DNA from: Ochrobactrum sp. CGA5
GTDB lineage: Bacteria; Pseudomonadota; Alphaproteobacteria; Rhizobiales; Rhizobiaceae
DNA length: 64,000 bases
Assembly: GCF_006345815.1 (NCBI RefSeq)
Contig: NZ_VCIG01000038.1
Span: 496,001 to 560,000 of the forward strand
Direction: 5' to 3'
Part shown: in pieces, positions 55,249-64,000 of the stretch
How the letters are laid out: the number at the start of each line of letters is the position of its first letter
Position numbering within the stretch: the first letter of the stretch is position 1
The notes under the pieces: model-generated
Database searches by the model: none
What the model saw: the letters and a program-made list of their open reading frames with translations, nothing else
What the model was told of the DNA's origin: nothing
Position numbers and translations under genes: made by a program

Positions 55249-57500
55249 CACACACTCTCCTTGCGACGGAAGAACCAGACGACGAACAGGCCAACCAGCA
55301 TCAAACCCAAGCCTTGCAAAAGCAGCAGTGTCGCTGGCGTTGCCGTCTGCGGCAGCGGGATCGACTGCGATTGTGACGATGGGGAGGCAGGGCTTTCATG
55401 ACTGCGAACAGCGTCGCTTACCCCATTCATGTCCATGCTTGCATTATCCTGGGCGTTGCGATCTGCACGGATACCGAACAGCGTGTCATAATCCCACCCA
55501 GCAGGCAGTTGCAGTGGAATATCGGCGCTGGTCAGCGGCGCATTGGCCGGTCGCGACGGTGTCTTGTCGACAGCCACGAGGGTCGTCAATCGACTGACCA
55601 GATGATGCTCCAGTGCAAGGCGAAGAATGCGCGCATCAGCTGCGTCCTGAGTAATTTTACCAAGGGTAAGTTCTACTTCCGCATCATCAATCTTGCGACG
55701 TGCCCACAATTTTGAAATGCCTTCCGCATCCATTGCCTGGTCGAGCGGCAGATTGACTTTCCACGGACGGCCATCAATCTGGCCTTTGATAACAAGACTT
55801 CCGGTTGCCTTGCCCATTCGTGCAGCAATAACAAGCGGTTCACCATGATAAAGATCGGGCAGAAGGGAGGGTGTCATGCTCACATTCTTTTCCGAGAAAT
55901 TGGCCTTCAGATCGGTAACAGCCGGGCTTTCAAGCTTGTCGAACAGAGCCCGCATGCGTTCGTTCACTTCCGCCGCCGTTCCGATATGGGTATAGGTTCC
56001 GCGTCCAAGTTCTGCCGCACGGTTCATCAGATAGGAATTCGGGGCGGAGCCGATGCCGACCATGAAAATACGCGAGCGCCCCCGGCGTGCCGCAATGGTA
56101 TCCAGCAATTGCCGCTCATTGCTGATCTCACCGTCTGTCAGAAACACGATCTGGCGCAATCCATTGCCCCGATGGCTGTCATCAAGAGCTGCATGAAGGG
56201 CAGGCAGCATTTCCGTACCGCCTTGCGCTTCAAGGCTCGTTACGAAACGGCGGGCGGAGGCGATATTCTGCTGATTGGCATCGACAGGATCTTCGAAGAA
56301 TTTGGTCAATGTGTCATCAAAGCGGACCACATTGAACCGATCTCCGGGCTGAAGATGCGACAGTGCATAATCCAGGCTGGCCTTTGCCTGTTCAATGGAA
56401 GTACCGCCCATCGATCCGGAATTATCGATCACGAAGATGACCTCACGCTGGGCCTTTTTTGCGTTGGCAACAGCCGGCGGCGTAACATAAGCAAGCACAT
56501 AATCGTCCTTGCCGATATGTTGGCGGAACAGCCCGACCTGCGGTGCATCACTGGCGACGGCGCTCCATTCCAGAACGAAATCGCGATCAGCAGCAGCCGT
56601 TCCATCCAGCGTGATTTCTCGTGTCGTGTCGTTCGTCGCGTCGATCCTGACCTTGTGGTAAAGGCTTTCGACCTCTCCAAGCGGGAAGCCCGCCTTCAGA
56701 TTGACCTTGATGGTCACAGAATTGGTTCGCAGGGCAGCCGGTGGGGTCAATGGCGTCACAAGCGGTGCATTGTAGCTATCAGGCTTGCCAGTATCGCTCG
56801 ACTTACCCCAGCCGCTTTTCATTTCGACTTCCTGAACAACAGGTGAGGCATTATCTGGATTGTAACGTGGCGCGACGACCAATGGCACACGCAGCGAGAA
56901 ACGATCATCGGAAAGCCGCACCGCCTGCTGATATTCGATCTGGATGACGACTTTCTCATGCGGGCCGATATTGGCAACCGCATTGGTAAACACGTTGGGC
57001 CGCTGCTGTTCGATCAGCGTGGCCTTTTTTCCTTCGCTTTTCGCCTGTTCATATATTTCGCGCGCGGCCTGCTTATCCTTGATTTCGGCGACAATCACAC
57101 GATCGCCGATAACCATCTTCAGCGAATAGACCGCACTTTCTTCCGGCAATGGAAAAACATACAGGGCTTCAACGAAACCGTCGGTCGGGTTCTCGAATGC
57201 CTGCGTCAGCCGGGCCCGGGCCGTCGGCCCGCTCACATCGAGATTGATGTCCGTTGCGATCCGAGGCGCTTCGACATAACGCCCGGCTTCGCTTGTCTCT
57301 AGCAAAAGACTACCGGATTGAACCTCGTTCGGTGTGACCAACGTGGGTGTTTCAGCACGAGCCTGCACAATCTGCAACAGACAGAAAATGACAGCCAGCG
57401 CTGGCAGAAACGCCATGTTGCAAAACCAGACGAACGAACAGAAGCGGGAGAGTATCCGGCAGCTATTATTATGATTTGTAAGATGTATCGCGGGTGACAT
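55248..57500 (-). CDS. Sortase target protein with VIT and VWA domains
   Basis: This 750-residue exported protein has a long N-terminus with a membrane/signal segment (FLPALAVIFCLLQIVQARA), a VIT domain (about 80-210), a VWA domain with MIDAS (FVIDNSGSMGGTS, about 350-520) and a C-terminal sorting tail. That tail has LPQTATPA, a hydrophobic span and RRKE. This is the known marine-sortase target architecture, resembling eukaryotic inter-alpha-trypsin inhibitor heavy chain. ATG 57500 has AAGGAG six bases upstream, so the longer frame from 57581 is not used. The N-terminus is more polar than usual for a signal peptide. Confidence 0.92.
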   Translation of the reverse strand: MSPAIHLTNHNNSCRILSRFCSFVWFCNMAFLPALAVIFCLLQIVQARAETPTLVTPNEVQSGSLLLETSEAGRYVEAPRIATDINLDVSGPTARARLTQAFENPTDGFVEALYVFPLPEESAVYSLKMVIGDRVIVAEIKDKQAAREIYEQAKSEGKKATLIEQQRPNVFTNAVANIGPHEKVVIQIEYQQAVRLSDDRFSLRVPLVVAPRYNPDNASPVVQEVEMKSGWGKSSDTGKPDSYNAPLVTPLTPPAALRTNSVTIKVNLKAGFPLGEVESLYHKVRIDATNDTTREITLDGTAAADRDFVLEWSAVASDAPQVGLFRQHIGKDDYVLAYVTPPAVANAKKAQREVIFVIDNSGSMGGTSIEQAKASLDYALSHLQPGDRFNVVRFDDTLTKFFEDPVDANQQNIASARRFVTSLEAQGGTEMLPALHAALDDSHRGNGLRQIVFLTDGEISNERQLLDTIAARRGRSRIFMVGIGSAPNSYLMNRAAELGRGTYTHIGTAAEVNERMRALFDKLESPAVTDLKANFSEKNVSMTPSLLPDLYHGEPLVIAARMGKATGSLVIKGQIDGRPWKVNLPLDQAMDAEGISKLWARRKIDDAEVELTLGKITQDAADARILRLALEHHLVSRLTTLVAVDKTPSRPANAPLTSADIPLQLPAGWDYDTLFGIRADRNAQDNASMDMNGVSDAVRSHESPASPSSQSQSIPLPQTATPATLLLLQGLGLMLVGLFVVWFFRRKESV

Positions 57501-57668
57501 GATGTGCTCCTTGTTCACCTCGAAGAACTGGAGCCATTGTCGCTGGAGCCACTGTTTCCACTCCAGCGTAAGCTTTGCCAAGTTTCAGCCGTCACTTTCC
57601 GCAAACCGCCTTGCCGGTTACGCATATGTGTGGAATTGTGAAGAAAAGTACGCAATTCAGGATGTGCC

Positions 57669-58436
57669 ATGTCCGATCAGGGCTCTCAACTTCCCGACCA
57701 GATCAATGCTCGCGTTGCCGTACGGGTACGTGAAGAAATAGCCCGACGGCGCATTTCGCGTCAGCTTCTAGCGGATGAAGCGCGGATCAGCCTTTCAACC
57801 CTGGAAAAAGCGCTGTCGGGCCACAGACCCTTCACACTCCCAACGATTATCCGGCTTGAACAGGCAATGGGCGTCGCCCTGCGCGAGCAGTCAGTAGAAG
57901 CTCCCGCCCTGTTTGCCACGAATGGTAATGGCCATGCAGCGGAGGAACTCGGCGCCTATTCACGGGCCTCTGTTTCATGGCTCGAAGGCGATTACCTGAC
58001 ATTGCGTCCGTCCTTTGGTGAGGACAAGGCCATCTTCGCTTACATCACGGAAATTGGCTGGAATCTTGATGCTGGGCATCTCAATTTTCGTGAGTGTGAA
58101 CGTTCCGATGTTTCGTTCTCGCAACAGGGAGCAGTCTCCGTTCCACATCTTTCGGGACATATTTATCTGGTCACGAATACATCGGGCCAGTATCGTATGG
58201 CCGTGCTGTCCCGCCCAAGCATTACAGGCGAAATGTTTGGCCTACTGACGACCTTGCGCGCTGGACAAGGTGCGCACCTGACGCCAGTTTCGGCGCCGCT
58301 TGCGCTCGTACCCATGAGGCAGTTCGCCGGTCCGTCGTTCGGACGGATTAGGCCAGACCATCAGTCCTTCGCCAACTATTCGGCGATCCTGCGCAAGGCA
58401 CTGCAGGACGGCTATGCAGGATTTGTTGCGGGTTGA
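57669..58436 (+). CDS. HTH regulator divergent from the sortase genes
   Basis: This 255-residue protein has a Cro/C1-type helix-turn-helix at about 15-70 (ISRQLLADEARISLSTLEKALSGHRPFTLPTIIRLEQAMG). An unassigned C-terminal domain of about 150 residues follows, with no obvious motif. It diverges from the sortase target gene across 168 bases, so it is a candidate regulator of that pair. Its 3' end overlaps the convergent LysR gene by 25 bases. Confidence 0.8.
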   Translation: MSDQGSQLPDQINARVAVRVREEIARRRISRQLLADEARISLSTLEKALSGHRPFTLPTIIRLEQAMGVALREQSVEAPALFATNGNGHAAEELGAYSRASVSWLEGDYLTLRPSFGEDKAIFAYITEIGWNLDAGHLNFRECERSDVSFSQQGAVSVPHLSGHIYLVTNTSGQYRMAVLSRPSITGEMFGLLTTLRAGQGAHLTPVSAPLALVPMRQFAGPSFGRIRPDHQSFANYSAILRKALQDGYAGFVAG

Positions 58437-59338
58437 GTTGCACTCTCGCTTTTTATTTCCATCAGCAGCCAATCCCGGAAAGCCGATACCGCAGGAGTGT
58501 TCGAGCGGGACTTCGGCGTCACAAAATAATAGCTGCTCGGGCTTTTGACTGTATGCGGGCAGGCGACTACAAGCTGACCGCTTTCAATCTCGGAGCGAAT
58601 GAGAAACGACGGCATCAGCGCAACACCGAGGCCTGCAATGCAGGCCTGCGATACATTCGAGAACTGCTCGAAACGCATCCCCGGAGAGGCCGGGGCGGCG
58701 ATATCGAGACTTTTGAACCAGTGGTCCCATGCGCCAGGGCGTGAAGCCATGTTGAACAGGGGAAGCGTCAGAAGATCGTTTGGGGTCTGAACCGGATTCT
58801 GCTGTAAAAAAGCGGGACTGCAGACAGGCGCCACCGTTTCATCCATCAGGAAAACGCTATCGGCGTTGGGCCAGTCTGGCTGGCCGATATGGATTGCAGC
58901 ATCCAGTCCTTCGCGATCAAAATCGAATTGTCCGATACGTGTCGCAAAGTTAAGGATAATATCGGGATAGTTTGCCACGAAACGCGGTATGCGCGGTATC
59001 AGCCAGCGCGTCCCGAATGTCGGCAGGAAAGCGAGATTGAGCGTGGAGCCTCGCATCTGCGACATCATCTGCAGTGAAGCAGCGCGGATAGAAGCGAGCG
59101 CCGGCCCCACCGTCTTCAGATAGGCCCGTCCTGCATCGGATAGCACCACCTGACGGCTGGTACGGTCAAACAGTGCTGTCCCGAGCTGCTCTTCCAGTGT
59201 TGCAATCTGTCGGCTCACTGCGCCTTGGGTGAGCGATAGTTCTTCGGCTGCAGCCGAAAAGCTCTCATGCCGCGCAACCGCATCAAAGGCGGCAAGCGCG
59301 CTGGTAGAGGGAAGCAGACGGCGAGAAATAGAAGTCAT
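58412..59338 (-). CDS. LysR-family regulator (GcvA-like)
   Basis: This 308-residue regulator has an N-terminal winged helix (FSAAAEELSLTQGAVSRQIATLEEQLGTALFDRTSRQ) and a substrate-binding domain of the GcvA type. It diverges from glutaryl-CoA dehydrogenase across 102 bases, so it likely controls the glutarate genes, with glutarate or a CoA ester as probable signal. Confidence 0.9.
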   Translation of the reverse strand: MTSISRRLLPSTSALAAFDAVARHESFSAAAEELSLTQGAVSRQIATLEEQLGTALFDRTSRQVVLSDAGRAYLKTVGPALASIRAASLQMMSQMRGSTLNLAFLPTFGTRWLIPRIPRFVANYPDIILNFATRIGQFDFDREGLDAAIHIGQPDWPNADSVFLMDETVAPVCSPAFLQQNPVQTPNDLLTLPLFNMASRPGAWDHWFKSLDIAAPASPGMRFEQFSNVSQACIAGLGVALMPSFLIRSEIESGQLVVACPHTVKSPSSYYFVTPKSRSNTPAVSAFRDWLLMEIKSESATQPATNPA

Positions 59339-59440
59339 GATCCATTACTAAATGGAATAGATCGATGAGTAAACGTCGATTGCGCCGAACTTCGGCACAG
59401 TTCATATTCCCTGCAAATTTTCATTGAGGAGAATACACTG

Positions 59441-60625
59441 ATGTCACGTGCGGCTTTTAGCTGGGAAGACCCGTTTCTGCTGGATGACCAGCTGACCGAA
59501 GACGAACGCATGATCCGAGACTCGGCCAAGGCTTTCGCGACGGACGTTTTGCTGCCACGCATTGAAAAGGCTTATCTGGATGAGACCACCGATCCAGAAC
59601 TGTTCCGTCTGATGGGACAGGCTGGTCTTCTGGGCGTGACGCTTCCTGAAGAATATGGCGCGGCCAATGCCGGTTACGTTGCCTATGGTCTTGTGGCGCG
59701 TGAGGTCGAGCGGGTTGATTCCGGTTATCGTTCGATGATGAGCGTGCAGTCATCGCTCGTGATGTACCCCATCTATGCCTACGGTTCAGACGAACAGCGC
59801 AAGAAATATCTTCCTGGCTTGGTCTCCGGTGAGTTGATCGGCTGCTTCGGCCTGACCGAGCCGGATGCAGGCTCCGATCCCGCAGGCATGAAGACCCGCG
59901 CCGAAAAAATCGACGGCGGTTATCGTCTCAGCGGCTCGAAGATGTGGATATCGAATTCGCCAATCGCCGACGTGTTTGTCGTCTGGGCCAAGTCTGCCGC
60001 GCACGACAACGCCATTCGCGGCTTCGTGCTCGAAAAGGGCATGAAGGGCCTTTCCGCGCCGAAGATCGGCGGCAAGCTCTCGCTGCGTGCATCGATCACC
60101 GGCGAAATCGTCATGGATGGTGTAGAGGTTTCGGAAGATGCGCTTCTGCCGAATGTCTCCGGCCTCAAGGGTCCGTTCGGCTGCCTCAATCGCGCCCGTT
60201 ATGGCATTTCCTGGGGCGTGCTCGGCGCTGCAGAAGATTGCTGGTTCCGTGCCCGTCAATACGGCCTCGACCGCAAGCAGTTCGACAAGCCGCTGGCTGG
60301 GACGCAGCTTTATCAGAAGAAGCTAGCCGACATGCAGACTGAGATCGCTCTTGGCCTTCAGGCGAGCTTACGCGTTGGCCGTCTGTTCGACGCAGGCAAG
60401 ATGGCTCCCGAAATGATCTCCATCGTCAAGCGCAACAATTGCGGCAAGGCACTCGATATTGCCCGTCAGGCGCGCGACATGCACGGCGGCAACGGTATTC
60501 AGATCGAATACCACGTCATGCGCCATGCGCAGAATCTGGAAACGGTGAACACCTATGAAGGTACGCACGACGTTCATGCACTGATCCTGGGCCGCGCCCA
60601 GACCGGCATTCAGGCTTTCTTCTGA
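59441..60625 (+). CDS. gcdH: Glutaryl-CoA dehydrogenase
   Basis: This 394-residue flavoenzyme oxidises and decarboxylates glutaryl-CoA to crotonyl-CoA in lysine, tryptophan and glutarate breakdown. The ACAD signatures [14 protein letters not shown] and the catalytic Glu in [24 protein letters not shown] are present, as is the substrate-binding [14 protein letters not shown]. It is transcribed with the CoA-transferase that supplies glutaryl-CoA. Confidence 0.95.
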   Translation: MSRAAFSWEDPFLLDDQLTEDERMIRDSAKAFATDVLLPRIEKAYLDETTDPELFRLMGQAGLLGVTLPEEYGAANAGYVAYGLVAREVERVDSGYRSMMSVQSSLVMYPIYAYGSDEQRKKYLPGLVSGELIGCFGLTEPDAGSDPAGMKTRAEKIDGGYRLSGSKMWISNSPIADVFVVWAKSAAHDNAIRGFVLEKGMKGLSAPKIGGKLSLRASITGEIVMDGVEVSEDALLPNVSGLKGPFGCLNRARYGISWGVLGAAEDCWFRARQYGLDRKQFDKPLAGTQLYQKKLADMQTEIALGLQASLRVGRLFDAGKMAPEMISIVKRNNCGKALDIARQARDMHGGNGIQIEYHVMRHAQNLETVNTYEGTHDVHALILGRAQTGIQAFF

Positions 60626-60651
60626 TCGCTATACCGCCAAGCCTTCCATTC

Positions 60652-60680
60652 AGGCCCGTTCGCAGTTCGCGGGCGGGCCT
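60652..60680 (+). terminator. Hairpin between gcdH and the CoA-transferase
   Basis: AGGCCCG pairs with CGGGCCT, followed by CTTTCTT. The loop is long and the tail mixed, so read-through is likely. Confidence 0.5.
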
Positions 60681-60708
60681 CTTTCTTATTTGTACGGGAT
60701 TACTGGAA

Positions 60709-61854
60709 ATGCAGAACACGCCGCTCGATGGTCTCAGAGTTATAGAACTGGCGCGCATTCTTGCCGGGCCATGGGTAGGACAAACACTTTCTGATCTTGG
60801 AGCCGATGTCATCAAGGTGGAAAGTCCTGAAGGAGACGATACGCGCAAATGGGGCCCCCCATTCATCGATGTGGAGGGCGAACGGTCCGCGGCCTATTTC
60901 CACGCCTGCAATCGGGGCAAACGCTCGATCACGGCCGATTTCCGCACAGAAGAGGGTAGGGAACTGGTGCGCCAGCTTGTGGCTGAGGCTGATGTTGTCA
61001 TCGAAAACTTCAAGCTTGGCGGGCTCGACAAGTATGGTCTCGACTATGAAAGCCTGAAGGCCATTAATCCACGTCTGATCTATTGCTCGATTACAGGATT
61101 CGGCCATACTGGCCCATACGCCGAGCGGGCAGGCTATGATTTTATGATCCAGGGTATGGGCGGAATCATGGATCTCACTGGCGAACCTGACGGTGAGCCG
61201 CAGAAAATCGGCGTCGCTTTTGCGGACATTTTCACCGGTCTTTACAGCGTGATTGCGATCCAGTCCGCGCTTATAATGCGCGAACGCACCGGCACTGGCC
61301 AGCATATCGACATGGCGCTCTTCGATTGCATGTCGGCGGTCCTTGCCAATCAGGCGATGAACTTTCTGGCCTCAGGTGTTTCGCCAAAGCGCATGGGAAA
61401 TGCGCATCCGAATATCGCGCCCTATCAGACGCTGCCCGTTTCCGACGGCTATTTCATCATAGCCTGCGGCAACGACGGGCAGTTCGGAAAACTGACTTCG
61501 TTGCTTGGTATTGGTGACATCGCAGCCGACGAACGTTTCGTCAGTAATTCGGCGCGTGTAGCCAATCGCGCGGTATTGTCGGCACTTCTGGAAGAAAAGA
61601 CCCAAGCTTGGAAGCGTGACGATCTTCTGACGGAACTCGCCAGAATCGGCGTGCCCGCCGGTCCGATCAATACGGTGGCTGACGTATTCGCAGACCCGCA
61701 ATTTGAGGCGAGGGCCATGAAAATCGATCCCCAAGGGGTTCCCGGTTTGCGGACGCCTATTCGCTTCTCCGATGCTGAATTGAAGCTCGACAAGCGTTCG
61801 CCTAAGCTCGGAGAGCACAGCAATGCAATCCGTTCGGAGATAGGTAAAAGCTGA
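60709..61854 (+). CDS. Class III CoA-transferase, probably succinyl-CoA:glutarate CoA-transferase
   Basis: This 381-residue CaiB/BaiF-family enzyme moves CoA between carboxylic acids. The N-terminal LDGLRVIELARILAGPWVGQTLSDLGADVIKVE block and the catalytic Asp in VAFADIFTGLYS fit the family. Position directly after gcdH makes glutarate the likely acceptor, as with human SUGCT; this is inference. A terminator follows. Confidence 0.9.
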   Translation: MQNTPLDGLRVIELARILAGPWVGQTLSDLGADVIKVESPEGDDTRKWGPPFIDVEGERSAAYFHACNRGKRSITADFRTEEGRELVRQLVAEADVVIENFKLGGLDKYGLDYESLKAINPRLIYCSITGFGHTGPYAERAGYDFMIQGMGGIMDLTGEPDGEPQKIGVAFADIFTGLYSVIAIQSALIMRERTGTGQHIDMALFDCMSAVLANQAMNFLASGVSPKRMGNAHPNIAPYQTLPVSDGYFIIACGNDGQFGKLTSLLGIGDIAADERFVSNSARVANRAVLSALLEEKTQAWKRDDLLTELARIGVPAGPINTVADVFADPQFEARAMKIDPQGVPGLRTPIRFSDAELKLDKRSPKLGEHSNAIRSEIGKS

Positions 61855-61876
61855 TCGAAATGGTAGCATCAACCAG

Positions 61877-61904
61877 ACGCGCTCTTCTTCCAAGGGCGCG
61901 TTTT
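61877..61904 (+). terminator. Intrinsic terminator after the CoA-transferase
   Basis: ACGCGC (61877-61882) pairs with GCGCGT (61896-61901), with a 13-base loop, and a TTTT run follows. Confidence 0.7.
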
Positions 61905-62000
61905 CGTTTGTAATGCATCGGAGAAAAGTGAAAATCTTAAACCAAGAAACAACGAAAACCCCTTACGGGGAAAGTATTTTAAACTGTCCTTGAAAGAAGA

Positions 62001-62085
62001 TGGTGCGGTCGAGAAGACTCGAACTTCCACGGGTTGCCCCACAGCGACCTCAACGCTGCGCGTCTACCAATTCCGCCACGACCGC
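62001..62085 (-). tRNA. tRNA-Leu(GAG)
   Basis: On the minus strand the 85-base gene begins GCGGTCG and ends CGACCGC-ACCA with encoded CCA. The D-arm (GGCGGAATTGGTAGACGC), anticodon stem CAGCG/CGCTG with loop TTGAGGT (anticodon GAG, reading CUC/CUU), long variable arm TGTGGGGCAACCCGT and T-arm GTTCGAGTC are all present. The long variable arm confirms a class II leucine tRNA. Confidence 0.95.
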
Positions 62086-62379
62086 CCGTGGTAGGAGCCG
62101 AACTCCGTCGGCGAGTGGGCATTTAGCAAATCACTTTGGGGTGCACAAGCCCCATCTGCATCTTCCGGCAATCTTTTTGGAAAAGAATGTGAATAAGCCA
62201 GCACGCAATCATTGATGACATAGTTGAAACCCCGGTTTTCCAGGCTTTTTTCAAAGGCTTCCGCAAAACAAAAACTTTTCCAGAAAACATCGTCTGGAGG
62301 TAGCGTTGTGGTGGAATAGAAAAGTGCGGGGAGCAAATATACGAATCCGATTCATTTGGATTCGCACCAGCCAGTAAAT
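62086..62379. other. Intergenic region between tRNA-Leu and the phospholipase gene
   Basis: No gene is visible. CGAATCC (62342-62348) pairs with GGATTCG (62358-62364), a stem that may end the phospholipase transcript on the minus strand. The remaining sequence is AT-rich and must hold the tRNA promoter. Confidence 0.6.
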
Positions 62380-63324
62380 TTAGCCCGCGATGCCCTGCAA
62401 GCGCTTGATATCCTCAAGCCGCTTCAATGTTTCTGCATAACCGGCATCGATAGCTTCGGATGCGCGATGAAAATCGGCAAGCCCGATTTGTCCCACGATC
62501 GGCATGAGCGTCACGTCCGGTGGATCTCCGGCCATGCGTGCGCGGGAGATACGATCCTGGATGATGTTGAAGGCTTCCATCATTACGCCGGTAATACCGA
62601 GACGTGCTTCCTTCTCGCCATGAATGGCATCAGCAAGCCCTTCCTGGCGCGTTTGCGCATGTTTGATGACCGCCGCGCGTCCATACTGATCGTAATGCAG
62701 ATTCACCGCCAGAACGAGACGCTGTTCATAAGCACGGCACACGGATACGGGCACTGGATTGACGAGTGCTCCATCGACCAGAACACGCTCCTGCCAGCGA
62801 ACAGGCTCGAAAACACCGGGCAGGGCATAGGATGCGCGCATGGCATCGATAAGCGGACCTGTTGACAGCCAGATTTCATGACCGGTCCGCAATTCGGTAC
62901 AGATAGCAACGAAGGGACGGTCAAGTTCCTCAATGCTCAGCCCGTCCAGATGCTCACGTAGACGACCGTCCAGCTTCATTCCGCCGAATAGCCCGCTGCC
63001 GCGAAATGTGATGTCGAGAAGATTGAACATGCGCCGCCGGGTAAGACTACGGGCGAATTCCTCCAGTTCATCCAGTTTACCGGCCAGATAACAGCCGCCG
63101 ACAAGCGCGCCGATAGAAGTCCCGGCAATCATCTCGATATCGATATTGGCTTCGTCCAACGCGCGCAAAACGCCGATGTGCGCCCAACCACGCGCAGCTC
63201 CGCCTCCGAGCGCCAAGGCTATCCGGCGCGGCTCACGCCTGACGTTTGGCTTTTCAATGATTTCTTCTGTCGGCGGTGCAAGGTCGTTGTTCGCAGCCTT
63301 CCGCCTCTGCCCCCATGCAAGCAT
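62380..63324 (-). CDS. Patatin-like phospholipase (RssA type)
   Basis: This 314-residue esterase has the oxyanion block ALGGGAARGWAH, nucleophile Ser in GTSIGALVGG and catalytic Asp in DGALVNPVPV. No signal peptide is seen, so it likely acts at the cytoplasmic face of the membrane. ATG 63324 is chosen; a GTG four codons upstream is possible, and a longer frame from 63477 lacks family character. It is the bacterial patatin class, with no known substrate here. Confidence 0.9.
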   Translation of the reverse strand: MLAWGQRRKAANNDLAPPTEEIIEKPNVRREPRRIALALGGGAARGWAHIGVLRALDEANIDIEMIAGTSIGALVGGCYLAGKLDELEEFARSLTRRRMFNLLDITFRGSGLFGGMKLDGRLREHLDGLSIEELDRPFVAICTELRTGHEIWLSTGPLIDAMRASYALPGVFEPVRWQERVLVDGALVNPVPVSVCRAYEQRLVLAVNLHYDQYGRAAVIKHAQTRQEGLADAIHGEKEARLGITGVMMEAFNIIQDRISRARMAGDPPDVTLMPIVGQIGLADFHRASEAIDAGYAETLKRLEDIKRLQGIAG

Positions 63325-63541
63325 GACGATGGACACCTCTTCGTCTCGATTTCGAGCATCTCCGGCAAAAAGACAAAAACTGGTTGCATCAGGAAATGCG
63401 TAGAACAAATAGCTAAAGCGATTCCGACAGTTCCGTTTGACAGGAACCGCTTCAGAGTAGCCAAACATAGTATCCAAAGAATAAATGCTGCGAATTGATG
63501 GCGCGACTCATATTCGCGCCATCAAATCCTTTTGAGCCAGG

Positions 63542-63970
63542 TTAATGCCCGTGATCGCAGTCCGCTTCGTCCAGCGTCAGCGATATTTTTCCATCGCCTG
63601 ACAATACCTGCCGATAAAAGCAGGAGCGGCGACCGGTATGGCAGGTCGGGCCATCGCCCGCGACGCGCACTTTCAGCCAGAGCGCGTCCTGATCGCAGTC
63701 AGTACGTAGTTCGACCACGCTTTGCAGGTTGCCGGATGTCTCGCCCTTCTTCCAGAGCTTGTCCCGCGAACGGGACCAGTAGTGCGCAATTCCCGTTTCG
63801 AGGGTAAGCTGCAGCGCTTCCTCGTTCATGTGGGCCACCATCAGCAATTCACCATCACGCGCATCGGTAACAACAGCAGTGATGAGCCCCGATGTATCGA
63901 AACGCGGCATGAATGCTGCGCCTTCTTCGATGGCCTTCTTGTCGGAAGTCTGGACAGGAAAAAAGCTCAT
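63542..63970 (-). CDS. hisI: Phosphoribosyl-AMP cyclohydrolase
   Basis: This 142-residue zinc enzyme opens the purine ring of PR-AMP in the third step of histidine biosynthesis. [19 protein letters not shown] and [29 protein letters not shown] carry the metal and substrate residues, including three Cys. It is the stand-alone HisI form, not fused to HisE. It is the last gene before the window edge. Confidence 0.96.
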   Translation of the reverse strand: MSFFPVQTSDKKAIEEGAAFMPRFDTSGLITAVVTDARDGELLMVAHMNEEALQLTLETGIAHYWSRSRDKLWKKGETSGNLQSVVELRTDCDQDALWLKVRVAGDGPTCHTGRRSCFYRQVLSGDGKISLTLDEADCDHGH

Positions 63971-64000
63971 TGTCTGCGGCTTATCTGCGGGTCAAGGTCA

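Overview
The window is a chromosomal segment of an alphaproteobacterium in Brucellaceae, most like the Ochrobactrum/Brucella group. This rests on recognised gene order and protein families (ntrY-ntrX-trkA-hfq-hflX, clpP-clpX-lon-HU, gyrA-coaD-ppiA-ppiB-queA-tgt), on GTTC-N7-GTTC type LexA boxes (written GAAC-N7-GAAC on the + strand) and on a rhizobial-type intergenic palindrome. Species level is inference; no database search was possible.

Region 1 (1-5233) is the right end of a genomic island inserted in a tRNA-Arg(CCG) gene. It holds the 3' part of an AT-rich gene joining a reverse-transcriptase C-terminus to a trypsin-like protease (truncated by the window edge), a serine recombinase, a small orphan ORF, a six-span membrane protein and a tyrosine integrase. 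It ends in a 3' tRNA fragment, the attachment scar. This is the best candidate in the window for an unusual, probably defence-type, system.

Region 2 (5234-21300) is core genome: an orphan amino-acid binding protein, a frameshifted methyltransferase, the NtrY/NtrX two-component pair, TrkA, a DXD glycosyltransferase, Hfq, HflX, ClpP, ClpX, Lon and HU.

Region 3 (21300-25830) has uvrA and ssb diverging across a 1-kb gap, with one LexA-type box near each gene.

Region 4 (25900-28620) is an arsenic operon in the order arsR, a 35-codon coupled small ORF, acr3, arsC, arsH, with an ArsR-type operator at the arsR start.

Region 5 (28680-40353) is a complete carbon-phosphorus lyase system: phnF diverges from phnGHIJKL-transferase-phnM-phnN, followed by phnC-phnD-phnE-phnE. 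Two Pho-box-like arrays and two palindromes mark control by phosphate starvation and probably PhnF. A hairpin after phnD probably sets its high relative expression.

Region 6 (40350-48530) carries marC, gyrA, a 49-codon membrane peptide, coaD, two cyclophilins, queA and tgt. The predicted Tgt has lost three of the four residues of the bacterial zinc site.

Region 7 (48580-64000) has a TetR-controlled RND efflux pair, a luciferase-like monooxygenase, a Gram-negative sortase with its single VIT/VWA substrate and a divergent HTH regulator, a LysR regulator, glutaryl-CoA dehydrogenase with a class III CoA-transferase (glutarate/lysine degradation), tRNA-Leu(GAG), a patatin-like phospholipase and hisI.
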